Made by a program: the position numbers and the translations under genes
Shown: piece after piece, positions 9,130 to 18,846 of the stretch
How the letters are laid out: the number at the start of each line of letters is the position of its first letter
How positions within the stretch are numbered: position 1 is the stretch's first letter
DNA from: Paucimonas lemoignei
GTDB lineage: Bacteria > Pseudomonadota > Gammaproteobacteria > Burkholderiales > Burkholderiaceae_D
Assembly: GCF_004342585.1 (NCBI RefSeq)
Contig: NZ_SLZQ01000013.1
Location: 1-64,000 of the forward strand
DNA length: 64,000 nt
Reading direction: 5' to 3'
Notes under the pieces: generated by a model
Seen by the model: the letters and a program-made list of their open reading frames with translations, nothing else
Database searches by the model: none
Told to the model about the DNA's origin: nothing

Positions 9130-10265
9130 TACATTCCCCTTCCTGCAATCAGATTTGCATAGATATTTTCAAAGCGCATTCGTGTGCTCTCCATGCTGTA
9201 TTTTTCATGGATGCGCGTCCTTGCCCGCCGGCCCAGACTTTGCCTTCCGCCGGTCCCCAATTCCAGGAGCCGCGTGACGCCGTCGGCGAGCGCTGCAGAA
9301 TTCATTTTCGGCACCAGCACGCCGTCATCCCCCATCACTGCGGCGACGTCACCGACATCGGTGGCAACGCAAGGCAGACCGGTCGCCATGGCTTCACCCA
9401 GCGCATTCGGGAATGCCTCGGTCCTGGAAGGCAGGCAGAAAATGTCCATGGCTGCCAGACAAACCGGGACATCGGCACGTTCGCCCAGCAAAACAAACTG
9501 GTCGGAAGCGCCCGTCTCGCCGATCCATTGCATGAGCTCGCTGTTATTGCGATCCAGATTTCTCCCTACCATTAAAAACCGCAGATTCCTGTCGCGCTTT
9601 GCGAGAATCCCGGCTGCACGCACGAAATTGGCATGATCCTTATCAGCATTGAATCTCCCGACGGTGCCGATGACAACGGCGTCTTCGGTGAATCCGCATT
9701 GCGTGCGAATTTGCATGCGCTGTTCGGCCGGCACGGAAAACCGCGAGAGATCGAAACCATTGCCGACCACGACCATGCGCGCCGCGTCGTAGCCGATGAG
9801 CGCATGTGCACGGCGTGCAGCCTCGGCCACGCAGACGATCGTGCGGGGAATCCAGCGCGAGATGGCGGCACATGCCCGCCGTACCAGGGCTGTCGGGCGT
9901 GCGCATCCGATATTCACGTCGGTCGTTCGGATGCCCCAAATTACATTGCGGATGCCGGCCAGTCGTGCGGCCAGCCCGCCCAGGAGATCGGCGTGGTACA
10001 GCCAGGTTTGCACGATGTCCGGGCGCAATTGCCGCATCAGGCGGTACAAGTGAAAAAATTCCGAGATCGGGCGCTTGCGGACATTCAGGACGATCAGTTT
10101 GATTCCTGCTTCTGCAAAACGCTCCCGCATCCCTCCTTCCGGCGTCAATGCAATCACGGTATGGGTATAGCCAGCCCCTTGCGACTGCTGTATCAGGCGA
10201 TAGAGCGCCATTTCGGCGCCGCCGACAACAAGTCCGGTAATCACGTGCAGCACATGGCGTGTCAT
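9129..10265 (-). CDS. GT4-family glycosyltransferase
   Basis: 378 residues with a GT-B fold. The N-terminus HVITGLVVGGAEMALYRLI is the glycine-rich acceptor-side start of GT4 enzymes. IGTVGRFNADKDHANFVRA opens the donor domain, and EAFPNALGEAMATGLP gives the E-x7-E motif with the usual small-residue follow-up. The start overlaps the stop of the deacetylase gene by ATGA, and its own stop overlaps the amidotransferase start. It probably adds one sugar of the repeat unit; donor and linkage cannot be predicted. Confidence 0.88.
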   Translation of the reverse strand: MTRHVLHVITGLVVGGAEMALYRLIQQSQGAGYTHTVIALTPEGGMRERFAEAGIKLIVLNVRKRPISEFFHLYRLMRQLRPDIVQTWLYHADLLGGLAARLAGIRNVIWGIRTTDVNIGCARPTALVRRACAAISRWIPRTIVCVAEAARRAHALIGYDAARMVVVGNGFDLSRFSVPAEQRMQIRTQCGFTEDAVVIGTVGRFNADKDHANFVRAAGILAKRDRNLRFLMVGRNLDRNNSELMQWIGETGASDQFVLLGERADVPVCLAAMDIFCLPSRTEAFPNALGEAMATGLPCVATDVGDVAAVMGDDGVLVPKMNSAALADGVTRLLELGTGGRQSLGRRARTRIHEKYSMESTRMRFENIYANLIAGRGM

Positions 10266-11293
10266 GGCAGTACCCCTCTATAGGTCTTGCCACCTGCAAG
10301 CGGAGTAACACCGACTGGCAGCTTGTTGTCAGAGTCGAAGGCGGGTTGGGCAAATGCCGCGAAATCCCCCATGCAGCTGGATTGCATGCCGTACTTGTCG
10401 GCCAGCTTCCGATAGTGCTTCAGCAGCGCCTCCAGCAAGGCAAGATTCTGTTCCGTGTTGATGCCGAAGTTATGCGGATGCCACCATAGATGGCAAATGC
10501 CATCGGTAATCGCCGCCTCGGTCATGCATTGCTTCATCCGGTACAAGCGCAGCGGCGCCAGAGCCTTTTGTTTTTCCGACCAGGGATACAGGAACAGGCT
10601 GGCCGGCACATTCACCAGCGAGCCGCTTCCTCCCATGCGCTCGACGCGCTTTCCGCTCAATGGCAGGCATGAATCCGCAACCCGCATTACCCTGCCGGCC
10701 AGTCCGCCGACCACGGCATCGCCGTTCTTGTATAGCCAGTGCTCGGGATTGCCGCGATAGACTTCGATGCCTGCGCGCGGCAGTTCTTTCAAGTAGCTAT
10801 CAACTATCTGATTGCGCGGCAAGACGATGCTTCGGAAACGCACGCCCATCTCGTCGCCGATCATCCGCGCGCATTCCAGGTCGGCGGCGAACTGATCCGG
10901 CGTCGCCCCTTCCTCGCCGCAGTAATAATGGCTATAGGTATGTGTTGCCAGTTCCTGCCCCGGCGTTTCCAGGATCTGTTCCACGAGCGGGCGCCCGAAG
11001 AACAGGTCCGGGTACTGCCGGCACAAGGCGTCCATGGAATAGGAAGAGAGTTCGGCACGCCGGAATGCGGGCATGACCGACGGCCGGATGGCGCGCCACT
11101 GGGCGTAATCCCGGCACATCAACATCCCGACCGTCGCCCAGCTCACCCGCACGCCATACCGGCGGAACAGGGCCAGCATTTTCGGAATGGCCTGCCATTC
11201 GCCTTTTACATTCCGCCCATACCTGGAAATGGAGTGGGCGGCTCCGACGCCCCAGAAAAGCTCGAAATCCAGTGAAATGACAAGTTTGGACAT
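10262..11293 (-). CDS. NodB-homology polysaccharide deacetylase-like protein
   Basis: About 343 residues from the ATG at 11293, where the conserved MSKLVISLDFELFWGV begins; a TTG-initiated longer frame to 11341 is less likely. The LDFEL segment supplies the motif-1 Asp, and ELATHTYSHYY gives the H-x3-H metal motif of the NodB / carbohydrate esterase 4 fold. LWWHPHNFG near the C-terminus is the usual last motif. No signal peptide is visible, so it may act on a cytoplasmic or membrane-face intermediate. The role is probably removal of N-acetyl from an amino sugar of the repeat unit, which could expose an amine for the GNAT proteins downstream (inference). Confidence 0.75.
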   Translation of the reverse strand: MSKLVISLDFELFWGVGAAHSISRYGRNVKGEWQAIPKMLALFRRYGVRVSWATVGMLMCRDYAQWRAIRPSVMPAFRRAELSSYSMDALCRQYPDLFFGRPLVEQILETPGQELATHTYSHYYCGEEGATPDQFAADLECARMIGDEMGVRFRSIVLPRNQIVDSYLKELPRAGIEVYRGNPEHWLYKNGDAVVGGLAGRVMRVADSCLPLSGKRVERMGGSGSLVNVPASLFLYPWSEKQKALAPLRLYRMKQCMTEAAITDGICHLWWHPHNFGINTEQNLALLEALLKHYRKLADKYGMQSSCMGDFAAFAQPAFDSDNKLPVGVTPLAGGKTYRGVLP

Positions 11294-11347
11294 AGCTAGC
11301 CGCCCGCAATCATTGAATAAATTTGTAGCTTGAAATAACAATACATT

Positions 11348-12451
11348 TCATCGCATTGCACCGACCTGCTTGAACAACTGATCCCACTGCGCCATGACTT
11401 GCGCATGGCTGAAACGGCCATACACCGAATCACGAGCCTGCGCGCCAAGATCAGAACGCAACTGCTCATTCCCCATCAATGTCGTCAATGCCCCGCGCAA
11501 GCCTTCATAATCATTCAAGGGCACCAGCAACGCATCCTTGCCGTCGCGGGTGATTTCCCTGGGCCCGGTCGGGCAGTCGAACACGGCGCATGGCAATCCG
11601 ATTCCCATCGCTTCAAGCAAGGCATTGGGAAAGCCTTCGTATTGCGACACCATGACAAAGGCATCGGCACCCGCCATGACTTCCCATGGCTTGGAGGTCG
11701 GCCCTTTCAGGAAGGCCCGTGACTGCAAGCCGGCATCGCGAATCTGCTGATCCAGCGAAGATTTCATGGGCCCATCGCCATATATATGCAAATCCCAATC
11801 CGGGAACATGGGCGCGATCAAGGAAAACGTATTCAACAACTTGTCCAGTTGCTTTTCTGGCGCAAGCCGTCCCAGACTGAGCAGAATCTTTCTCTCGCTC
11901 ATAGACGATTTTTTATACGTCGCAATTTCCTCAGGCAAGGCATTGGGGATTGTGCGCACTGCTTTCAGGCCGGGATAGTGCTTCCTGAACTTATCCGCGA
12001 TGCTGTCGGTTTGCACGGTCAGCATGTCGGCATAGCGATAAGTCCGCTTGCGCAGCACGTTCAGTATGTGAAACCTTGGTATTACCAGGGGATAGGACCT
12101 CTCACAAATAATGAGCGGAGTCTTCAAGAATGCGGACGAAATGATCGTCGACACATTCACGTTCGGCAAGAAAGAAACGATGACGTCGGCGTCCCTTTCC
12201 ACAAGCAGGCGCCGCAACGCATAGAGCCTCTGTGCATAGGTCAGCACGCCGAGATTTTTTACGCCGACCACATCCGCAAGGTTGATCAGTTCTGTGCGTT
12301 CGGATAGCGGGTAAAACAGTTTGGCGCCGCCGGAATAGGTCAAGATCAGCGTCACGTCGTCGCCACGCGCAGCCCATTCATTACACAGGCTGGCGACGAC
12401 GCGCTCGGTTCCGCCCAGAGCAAGCGAACTCGTCAGGATGATGATTTTCAT
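11348..12451 (-). CDS. GT4-family glycosyltransferase
   Basis: 367 residues. MKIIILTSSLALGGTERVVASL is the typical GT4 start, with GGTER close to the acceptor/nucleotide cleft. LLSLGRLAPEKQLDKLLNTF opens the second domain, and EGFPNALLEAMGIGLP is the E-x7-E motif. FDCPTGPREI recurs in amylovoran/capsule galactosyl-type GT4 enzymes, and the enzyme at 13761-14936 has the similar FDCDTGPRDI. The start overlaps the stop of the membrane polymerase-like gene by four bases. It is a cytoplasmic-face enzyme adding a sugar to the repeat unit. Confidence 0.88.
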   Translation of the reverse strand: MKIIILTSSLALGGTERVVASLCNEWAARGDDVTLILTYSGGAKLFYPLSERTELINLADVVGVKNLGVLTYAQRLYALRRLLVERDADVIVSFLPNVNVSTIISSAFLKTPLIICERSYPLVIPRFHILNVLRKRTYRYADMLTVQTDSIADKFRKHYPGLKAVRTIPNALPEEIATYKKSSMSERKILLSLGRLAPEKQLDKLLNTFSLIAPMFPDWDLHIYGDGPMKSSLDQQIRDAGLQSRAFLKGPTSKPWEVMAGADAFVMVSQYEGFPNALLEAMGIGLPCAVFDCPTGPREITRDGKDALLVPLNDYEGLRGALTTLMGNEQLRSDLGAQARDSVYGRFSHAQVMAQWDQLFKQVGAMR

Positions 12452-13764
12452 GCCATCTCCCTGTATCGCATGCCTGCTCCATCCCTCCTCAACGAAGCCA
12501 GGGCGAAAGTCGCAAGCCAGTACGACGCCGAATCAAGCATCAGGTGAGTAAACATGGACATGAAAACGTAGAGAAAAAAGATCGCCAGCTGTAATCCGCG
12601 ATGCTCGAAAAAGCGACCTTTCCACAGGATGATCGCCAGCCAGCCCCAGAGGACGATGCCCAGCAAACCGTATTCGACTGCCATCAGCAGTAACTGATTA
12701 TGCGTACTGGCGCGCAGCGACCAGAACTGGGTTGCGCCGGCACCGGCGCCGAACACCGGGTTTTGCAAAAAGACTTCCCAGCCAGCCCTGATGACCGCGG
12801 CGCGCTCGAGCGAACTGTCGTCCGTCAGCTCCGCGCTGGAGAAGAAATTCAGACGAGCCTGGACGTTTTCGATGGCGCCTCCGAGGTCTTGCCTGTTTCC
12901 CAGGTAAGCCTCGAAAGCGCCGAATGACATAACGCCCAGCACAAGAAGAATTGCGCTGATCAAGATGGTCGACCTGGGCAAAATCCGCTTGTAGACGAAT
13001 GCCACCCACAGGAATGCCATCGCGATAATCGCCGAACGTGTAAACGTCACCAGGATGCCGGCCGCCATCAGCACAAAAAGGAATAGACGATACTTCGGAC
13101 TGACGACCGCGCAGGCGAAGATGAAGACCAGGAGCGCCGCTTCCGCCGCCGTCGTGGGATTGATGAACATGGCAGCTGCACGCCCAAGCACGGCGCCGCT
13201 CGTGTCGATGGGATACAGCAGCCCCGGACTGGCGAAGTCCACCATGATCGCAATCGGAATGGCAATCGCGAGGAGGACGAATACGCGGAGATACGATGTG
13301 CGATTGCACGAATAAACCGCAAACCCGAACAGCAGCGCAAATACGACATACTGAATGCGGGTCAGGATGAAGTCGCTCCTGCCGTTGAGCTGGGTATTGA
13401 TAAAGGGCGCCGCACTAGTCGCGGCATCGGCGGAAAAGCTCGACAGATGAATGACATTCAGGACGATCAGCAGCAATGCCCATAAACAGAATGGCGACAA
13501 GAGATATGAGCGCAACGTGTGAAACTTCACGATCAGGAGCGGCGCCAGCAAGGCAAAGAGGCCGAAAAAGAAGTATTTCGGCAGCAACTCCGGAAGCAGG
13601 ATATAGCTATAGATCGGCAGGTTCGAAAAAAGAATGATGAGCGACGCCGCAATCGCGACCGAGTGATACCAGCGCAGGAAGGCCACCGATGGACGAATGG
13701 TCCAGGTAACCATGACATCCCTTTTGGGGAGCAGTGAAGTGCTGGTGAAGACATCCGTGTTCAT
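12448..13764 (-). CDS. Wzy-like O-antigen polymerase / ligase-family membrane protein
   Basis: About 438 residues from ATG 13764, which has GAGGGAGTGAGTTC upstream and an ATGA overlap with the preceding gene; a longer frame to 13854 would run into that gene. The sequence is almost wholly hydrophobic, with ten or more membrane segments. A long loop before the end contains NPVFGAGAGATQFWSLRASTHN, matching the GxGxGxF...HN region of the O-antigen ligase (Wzy_C) domain. In a locus with a flippase and a Wzc, the expected job is to polymerise flipped repeat units in the periplasm. Confidence 0.8.
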   Translation of the reverse strand: MNTDVFTSTSLLPKRDVMVTWTIRPSVAFLRWYHSVAIAASLIILFSNLPIYSYILLPELLPKYFFFGLFALLAPLLIVKFHTLRSYLLSPFCLWALLLIVLNVIHLSSFSADAATSAAPFINTQLNGRSDFILTRIQYVVFALLFGFAVYSCNRTSYLRVFVLLAIAIPIAIMVDFASPGLLYPIDTSGAVLGRAAAMFINPTTAAEAALLVFIFACAVVSPKYRLFLFVLMAAGILVTFTRSAIIAMAFLWVAFVYKRILPRSTILISAILLVLGVMSFGAFEAYLGNRQDLGGAIENVQARLNFFSSAELTDDSSLERAAVIRAGWEVFLQNPVFGAGAGATQFWSLRASTHNQLLLMAVEYGLLGIVLWGWLAIILWKGRFFEHRGLQLAIFFLYVFMSMFTHLMLDSASYWLATFALASLRRDGAGMRYREMA

Positions 13765-14936
13765 GAACTCACTCCCTCTCGCGCGGCAGGCGCAGGTCGG
13801 CCATCCGTACCAAGCCTTGCCGCTGTGCGACCTTCGATAAATAACTGTTCCCACATACGCGCCACTTTTTCAATCGAAAAGCGCTCCCTTGCATCGCTAG
13901 CCCGCGCTGCCAGCGCGGCTCTGGCATCACCATCTTTCATCAACCTGTCCAATGCTCCGAGGAGTTCCGCTTCGCTGCCGAGAGAAACCAGCAAGCCGTC
14001 CACCTCGTGCCGAATAATGTCCCTGGGCCCGGTATCGCAATCGAAGCTCACTGCCGGCAGCCCATGCGCAAGCGCCTCGGCTAGCGCATTGGGAAAACCT
14101 TCATAAAGCGAACTCATGGCAAACAAATCGGCACGGGAATACCACTCGCCCACATTGCCCGCGATTCCGGGCATTAGGACTTTCGATCCGAGTGCAGATT
14201 CATCGATCTGCTTTTGCAGCCCTGCCCTTTCGGGACCTTCGCCGAGGATGACCAGATTCCAGTCGTCATGCCTGGCTGCCAGCTTCGAAAAGGCGTTGAT
14301 CAATATGCCGAATCCTTTTTCACGACTCAGCCTTCCTACTGCCAACAATACCTTTTTTTCCGGATCACACAGTTTGCCTGGATCAATTCTTGGCGCATTG
14401 TTCGGCATTGGCCAAACCACGGGATTGGGAATAACAGGAATATGGCGCGCATTGGAATGGGACTTGATCCATTTGGCGCTTTCCTGGGTCAGGGCCACGA
14501 CGGCATGCAAGCGGCCATACATTCGCTGGCGCAGGACATGCCACATTTTCGCGAGCGGGAAATGAGGCGGATAGCAGCGCTCGGAACCAACCGCGCATAT
14601 GGAGGAAATGCCCCAGGATGCGAATGCCAGAAGAACGTTAGGAGTGCTCATCATCGCCATGACCGCATCAGGCCGGTGTTGGCGGATCAGCTTGCGCAAG
14701 GCGAAGACGCGGCGAAAATTCTGCAACAGGCCATCCAGCACATTGGCGCTGTCTCCGGCCATATCCATCGCAATTCTCTTCACAGCAGGGTCCAGCGCAT
14801 AAAAATCTTCACTCTGCGGCGCAAGCGTCACGATCGTTACGTCCCACTGCGCGCGGGCCCAGTAATTGGCGAGCGTCGCCGTGACCCGCTCGGCGCCACC
14901 GCCGGCCAGGCTATTGATAAAAATAAAGATTTTCAA
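13761..14936 (-). CDS. GT4-family glycosyltransferase with TTG start
   Basis: 391 residues. The start codon at 14936 is TTG, supported by ACGGAGCC nine bases upstream and by the conserved start KIFIFINSLAGGGAERVTA. The donor domain opens with LLAVGRLSREKGFGILINAF, has LGEGPERAGL, and carries EGFPNALAEALAHGLP as the E-x7-E motif. FDCDTGPRDIIRHEVDG again resembles amylovoran-type GT4 enzymes. It follows the flippase gene by 54 bases and overlaps the polymerase gene by four, placing it in the same transcript. Confidence 0.87.
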   Translation of the reverse strand: MKIFIFINSLAGGGAERVTATLANYWARAQWDVTIVTLAPQSEDFYALDPAVKRIAMDMAGDSANVLDGLLQNFRRVFALRKLIRQHRPDAVMAMMSTPNVLLAFASWGISSICAVGSERCYPPHFPLAKMWHVLRQRMYGRLHAVVALTQESAKWIKSHSNARHIPVIPNPVVWPMPNNAPRIDPGKLCDPEKKVLLAVGRLSREKGFGILINAFSKLAARHDDWNLVILGEGPERAGLQKQIDESALGSKVLMPGIAGNVGEWYSRADLFAMSSLYEGFPNALAEALAHGLPAVSFDCDTGPRDIIRHEVDGLLVSLGSEAELLGALDRLMKDGDARAALAARASDARERFSIEKVARMWEQLFIEGRTAARLGTDGRPAPAAREGVSS

Positions 14937-14990
14937 TTGGTTGGCTCCGTCATATCGGCAGCGACCACAGTCGCTGCCAGACCTGCATGG

Positions 14991-16322
14991 TCATTGCAAG
15001 CGCTTGCGCAGCGCGATCCAGAAAAACAGCGCATTGGCGCCGTACACACAAAGGGATGCCAGCGAAATACCATTAATACCGAGCGCCGGCACAAGAAAGA
15101 TGTTGCCGGCCACTTTTCCGATAAAGCCAATGACGCCAGACCAGAAAATCAGGGAAAAGCGTCGCTCGCTCAGTGCATAGCTGACCAGGACCATGGAAGA
15201 AAAATAGAATGGCAGCTGCGGCAGTCCATATCGCAGAACCTCCGCCACTGTCATGGTATCGGCAGAAGTGAACGCGCCGCGTTCGAACAGCAGCTTGACT
15301 GCCCAGGGCGCCAGCCAGTAGCCGATCACCACCGTGACAAGCCCACCGAGGAACATCAAGCACGCCCAGTACATCACGACATCATGCATTTTCGTCGCGC
15401 TGTTCAGCCGCGCCTGGGCAAATACCGGCAATGTCGCGCGCGAGACGGCGGTCGCCGCAAGGCTCATGATGAGCGACAGGATCCGGTTGGCGTAACCCAG
15501 CGTGGCAATCGAACCGGTTCCAAGATCGACTGCAAAGAATTGATCGACGATGACGGTCAGACTTAATAATGCCTGCCCGCCAAGCATGATGCCAAATCCC
15601 TGCCAGAACCACGTCCATTGTTCAGAACGATAGGCAAAGCTGGGGGCCTCGAATTCATGGCGGCGAACCATGGGAATGATCAGGCAGAGAAAGTGCATGG
15701 CGCTGCCGACCAGTGTTCCCCACACGAGCGGCCCCATGCCGCCATGGGCGAACAACAGTACCGCGCCGCCGATAAAGAGCGTCGGCACGCTGTCCAGCAA
15801 GGTATTGACATGACGGCCCGCCGACAGCATCCACGCAGACTGAAGCGTAATCAGAATCCCCAGCGGCAGCAATAGAATCATGCCGGGCAGCGCTTCCGCC
15901 GCCAGTCTTGTCGTGGTGGCGGGCAAGCCGCCCCAACCTTGAACGAGCATGAGCTTGATCCCGCACCAGCCAAGCACCGCCAGCACGAGGCTCAGGAGCA
16001 ATGCGAACCCCAGCAATTCCGAGCGAAAGCGCGGCAACTTTTCAGCCTCGGTTTGCCGGACGCGAACGGCGAGCGGCACAAGCACTGCCGTCAGCACACT
16101 TGCCCAAACCCCGATCGGCCAGCTGATAAGGTTATAGATGAACTGATAGGCGTCGACCTCTGCGCCCAGACCATACCGATAGGCGACCACTACTTCTTTG
16201 GCCGCACTGATCAGCTTCCCCAGCAGTACAAAGAGCGCTACAGTCGCCATCCCCTTGAAGATGGCGGAATGATGCGGGTCAGCAGCTTTAAAGCGATTAC
16301 CTATAGCAATAAATAAATTCAC
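14991..16322 (-). CDS. MurJ/Wzx-like lipid-linked oligosaccharide flippase
   Basis: 443 residues, about twelve to fourteen hydrophobic segments. FKGMATVALFVLLGKLISAAKEVVVAYRYG is the conserved beginning of MurJ/MviN-like members of the MOP superfamily, followed by EVDAYQFIYNL. The start at 16322 is GTG with GCGAGGCGTTT upstream. MurJ itself flips lipid II, but its position in a polysaccharide operon with glycosyltransferases and a Wzy-like protein points to flipping of the exopolysaccharide repeat unit. The C-terminus is shorter than in housekeeping MurJ (about 510 residues). Confidence 0.83.
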   Translation of the reverse strand: MNLFIAIGNRFKAADPHHSAIFKGMATVALFVLLGKLISAAKEVVVAYRYGLGAEVDAYQFIYNLISWPIGVWASVLTAVLVPLAVRVRQTEAEKLPRFRSELLGFALLLSLVLAVLGWCGIKLMLVQGWGGLPATTTRLAAEALPGMILLLPLGILITLQSAWMLSAGRHVNTLLDSVPTLFIGGAVLLFAHGGMGPLVWGTLVGSAMHFLCLIIPMVRRHEFEAPSFAYRSEQWTWFWQGFGIMLGGQALLSLTVIVDQFFAVDLGTGSIATLGYANRILSLIMSLAATAVSRATLPVFAQARLNSATKMHDVVMYWACLMFLGGLVTVVIGYWLAPWAVKLLFERGAFTSADTMTVAEVLRYGLPQLPFYFSSMVLVSYALSERRFSLIFWSGVIGFIGKVAGNIFLVPALGINGISLASLCVYGANALFFWIALRKRLQ

Positions 16323-16417
16323 AAACGCCTCGCATTCACAACAATCTCAGCAGGCGCAAGATCGACATCTACCGCCAACATCCAGAACCGCCTCAAAGCC
16401 GAAACACCTGTCATTAT

Positions 16418-17503
16418 TTACATATCCATCGTTGCCGATGTTTCGTTTCGTTGAGAGAGTTCGTCAGACTTGTCCTGGCGCGATTTGCTATGCTCGATAT
16501 ACCATGGCATGGCAGCTTCGAGACCGGCATAGATGCGGAACTGAGGCGCGTATCCGAGATTGCGGGTTGCCTTGCCAATGTCGGCTTGCGAGTGCATCAC
16601 ATCCCCGCGGCGGAAATCTCCATACACCGGTTCCTTATTGAAATCGAAGCCGTTTGCACTAAGGATTTCTTTTAGATAGCGGAACAACTGGTTCAATGAG
16701 GTGTTGTCACCGACAGCAACGTTATAGACCTCATTCCTGCTTTCTTCCTGAGCCATTGCCGCGAGCAGGTTGGCCTGCACGGCATTTTCAACATAGCAAA
16801 AATCACGGCTCGTAGTTCCATCACCGTTGATCGTGATGGAGCGATCGTCGAGCATCGCAGAGATCCACTTCGGGATAACGGCGGCATAGGCACCATCCGG
16901 GTCCTGGCGCTTGCCGAATACATTGAAGTACCGAAGACCGATGGTTTTAAAGTCATAGCTGCGCGCAAACACCTGCGCATACAGCTCGTTGACGTATTTG
17001 GTGACGGCGTAGGGAGACAGCGGCTTGCCGATACGGTCTTCCACTTTCGGCAAGCCCGGATGGTCGCCATATGTCGAACTCGAAGCTGCATAGACAAAGG
17101 ACTTCACCTTTGCATCCTTCGATGCGACCAGCATGTTGAGAAAGCCGGTGACATTCGCCTCATTGGATGTAATCGGATCTGCCAGCGACCTCGGAACGGA
17201 GCCTAGCGCAGCCTGATGCAGCACATGATCGACGCCTTCAACTGCATTGCGGCATGCATCGATGTCGCGGATGTCGCCCTTGATGAATCGGAAGCCCGCC
17301 CACTGCTTTGCGCTGACAAGCCCACGCACCTCGTCCAGATTGCGCTGGTAGCCGGTGGCGAAATTATCGAGCCCGACAACTTCCTGGTCGAGCTTGAGCA
17401 GCGTCTCGAGCAGATTGGAGCCGATGAATCCGGCACAGCCGGTCACTAGCCATTTTCTTGGATGGCTACGTAGTTGAGCCTGGATATTTTCAAAGTGGTT
17501 CAC
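16418..17503 (-). CDS. wbpP: WbpP/TviC-like UDP-N-acetylhexosamine 4-epimerase
   Basis: 361 residues of the extended short-chain dehydrogenase family. [10 protein letters not shown] (21-30) is the NAD loop; the catalytic pair is Y165 and K169 in SPYAVTK, with [12 protein letters not shown] before it. [21 protein letters not shown] is characteristic of the UDP-GlcNAc/UDP-GalNAc (or uronic acid) 4-epimerases WbpP, TviC and WbgU. The start at 17503 is GTG, with AAAGGA eight bases upstream. The dehydrogenase gene lies 65 bases upstream. The pair should supply UDP-GalNAc uronic acid or a related sugar; which step comes first cannot be told from sequence. Confidence 0.88.
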   Translation of the reverse strand: MNHFENIQAQLRSHPRKWLVTGCAGFIGSNLLETLLKLDQEVVGLDNFATGYQRNLDEVRGLVSAKQWAGFRFIKGDIRDIDACRNAVEGVDHVLHQAALGSVPRSLADPITSNEANVTGFLNMLVASKDAKVKSFVYAASSSTYGDHPGLPKVEDRIGKPLSPYAVTKYVNELYAQVFARSYDFKTIGLRYFNVFGKRQDPDGAYAAVIPKWISAMLDDRSITINGDGTTSRDFCYVENAVQANLLAAMAQEESRNEVYNVAVGDNTSLNQLFRYLKEILSANGFDFNKEPVYGDFRRGDVMHSQADIGKATRNLGYAPQFRIYAGLEAAMPWYIEHSKSRQDKSDELSQRNETSATMDM

Positions 17504-17568
17504 GAGCCGAATCCTTTCCCATTCAATTCACAGAGCACATTGCAGTTGAAGCGTCAATCAGGACGGTG

Positions 17569-18846
17569 TTACAGCCGCATATCGACTTCTTCTTTCGGCA
17601 GCACGTATTTCAGGTCGAACAGCACGTGCTCTTTCTTGCCGAACCGGCGAATGCCTTCCACGCCAAGCTCACGGAACTCGTTATGACCCACAGCCAACAA
17701 AATCGCGTCGTAGTGGCCGCTCTTCGGATAATCGATAGGAGTAATGCCATACTCATGTTTGGCTGCCTCGACATCAACCCAAGGATCGAACACGTCGACG
17801 TTGACGTTGTACTTCTTCAAGGAGTTGATGCTGTCCATTACCTTGGTATTACGGATGTCCGGGCAGTTTTCCTTGAAGGTCAAGCCCATCACCAGGACGT
17901 TGGCGTTATCGATTTGAATGCGATGCTTCAGCATTTTCTTGATGAGCTGTCCTACCACGTAGCCGCCCATATTGTCGTTAATGCGGCGGCCGGCGAGAAT
18001 CACCTGCGGGTGATAACCGAGTTCTTCAGCCTTGTGCGTCAGGTAGTAGGGATCCACGCCGATGCAGTGTCCACCAACCAGGCCGGGAACAAACGGGAGG
18101 AAGTTCCACTTCGTTCCGGCTGCCTTGAGGACGTCTTCCGTGTCGATGCCGATCTTCTTGAAAATGATGGCCAGCTCATTCATGAGAGCGACGTTCAGAT
18201 CGCGCTGAGTGTTTTCGATCACCTTGGCGGCTTCAGCCACCTTGATCGACGATGCCTTATGCGTTCCGGCCTGGATGATGCTGCCATAGAGGTTGTCGAT
18301 GAACTCGGCTGCTTCCGGCGTCGAGCCGGAGGTCACTTTGCGAATGTTGACCAGGCGATGTTGCTTGTCACCCGGATTGATGCGCTCGGGGCTATATCCG
18401 ACGTAGAAGTCGGCATTGAACTTCAGGCCGGACACCTGCTCGATCACCGGCACGCAGTACTCTTCCGTCGCCCCCGGATAAACCGTCGACTCATACACGA
18501 CGACGTCGCCTTGCTTGATGACTTTACCGAGCGTTTCGGAAGCGCTCTTCAGCGGCGTCAGGTCAGGCCGGCGATGCTGATCGACCGGCGTGGGCACGGT
18601 CACGATAAAGACATTCGCCGCACGCAGGTCATTGATGTCGGTTGAATAGCTAAGCTGCGTAGCCGCAGCCAGCTCTTCCGATTCGGTTTCCTTGGTGCTG
18701 TCGATCCCTTCGCGCAGCTCGGCGACCCGATGCCGGTTGATGTCAAATCCGATTGTCGGATATTTTTTACCGAACTCGACTGCCAGCGGCAAACCAACAT
18801 ACCCGAGTCCGATAATCGCTATGCGGGTATTATTTGAAATCTTCAT
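17569..18846 (-). CDS. tviB: TviB/WbpO-like UDP-N-acetylhexosamine 6-dehydrogenase
   Basis: 425 residues of the UDP-glucose/GDP-mannose dehydrogenase family. [14 protein letters not shown] (9-22) is the NAD fold; [13 protein letters not shown] and [16 protein letters not shown] are core motifs. [15 protein letters not shown] contains the catalytic Cys261. The tail [16 protein letters not shown] binds the UDP-sugar. It oxidises C6 of UDP-GlcNAc or UDP-GalNAc to the carboxylate in two NAD+-dependent steps. The ATG at 18846 has GAGGATCATT upstream. It is the first gene of the long polysaccharide operon and is preceded by a 588-bp AT-rich gap, where its promoter must lie. Confidence 0.9.
   Translation of the reverse strand: MKISNNTRIAIIGLGYVGLPLAVEFGKKYPTIGFDINRHRVAELREGIDSTKETESEELAAATQLSYSTDINDLRAANVFIVTVPTPVDQHRRPDLTPLKSASETLGKVIKQGDVVVYESTVYPGATEEYCVPVIEQVSGLKFNADFYVGYSPERINPGDKQHRLVNIRKVTSGSTPEAAEFIDNLYGSIIQAGTHKASSIKVAEAAKVIENTQRDLNVALMNELAIIFKKIGIDTEDVLKAAGTKWNFLPFVPGLVGGHCIGVDPYYLTHKAEELGYHPQVILAGRRINDNMGGYVVGQLIKKMLKHRIQIDNANVLVMGLTFKENCPDIRNTKVMDSINSLKKYNVNVDVFDPWVDVEAAKHEYGITPIDYPKSGHYDAILLAVGHNEFRELGVEGIRRFGKKEHVLFDLKYVLPKEEVDMRL

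Noticed and set aside
14214-15566. 450-codon open frame on the plus strand
   Set aside because: It runs antisense across a glycosyltransferase gene and the flippase gene, both well supported on the other strand.
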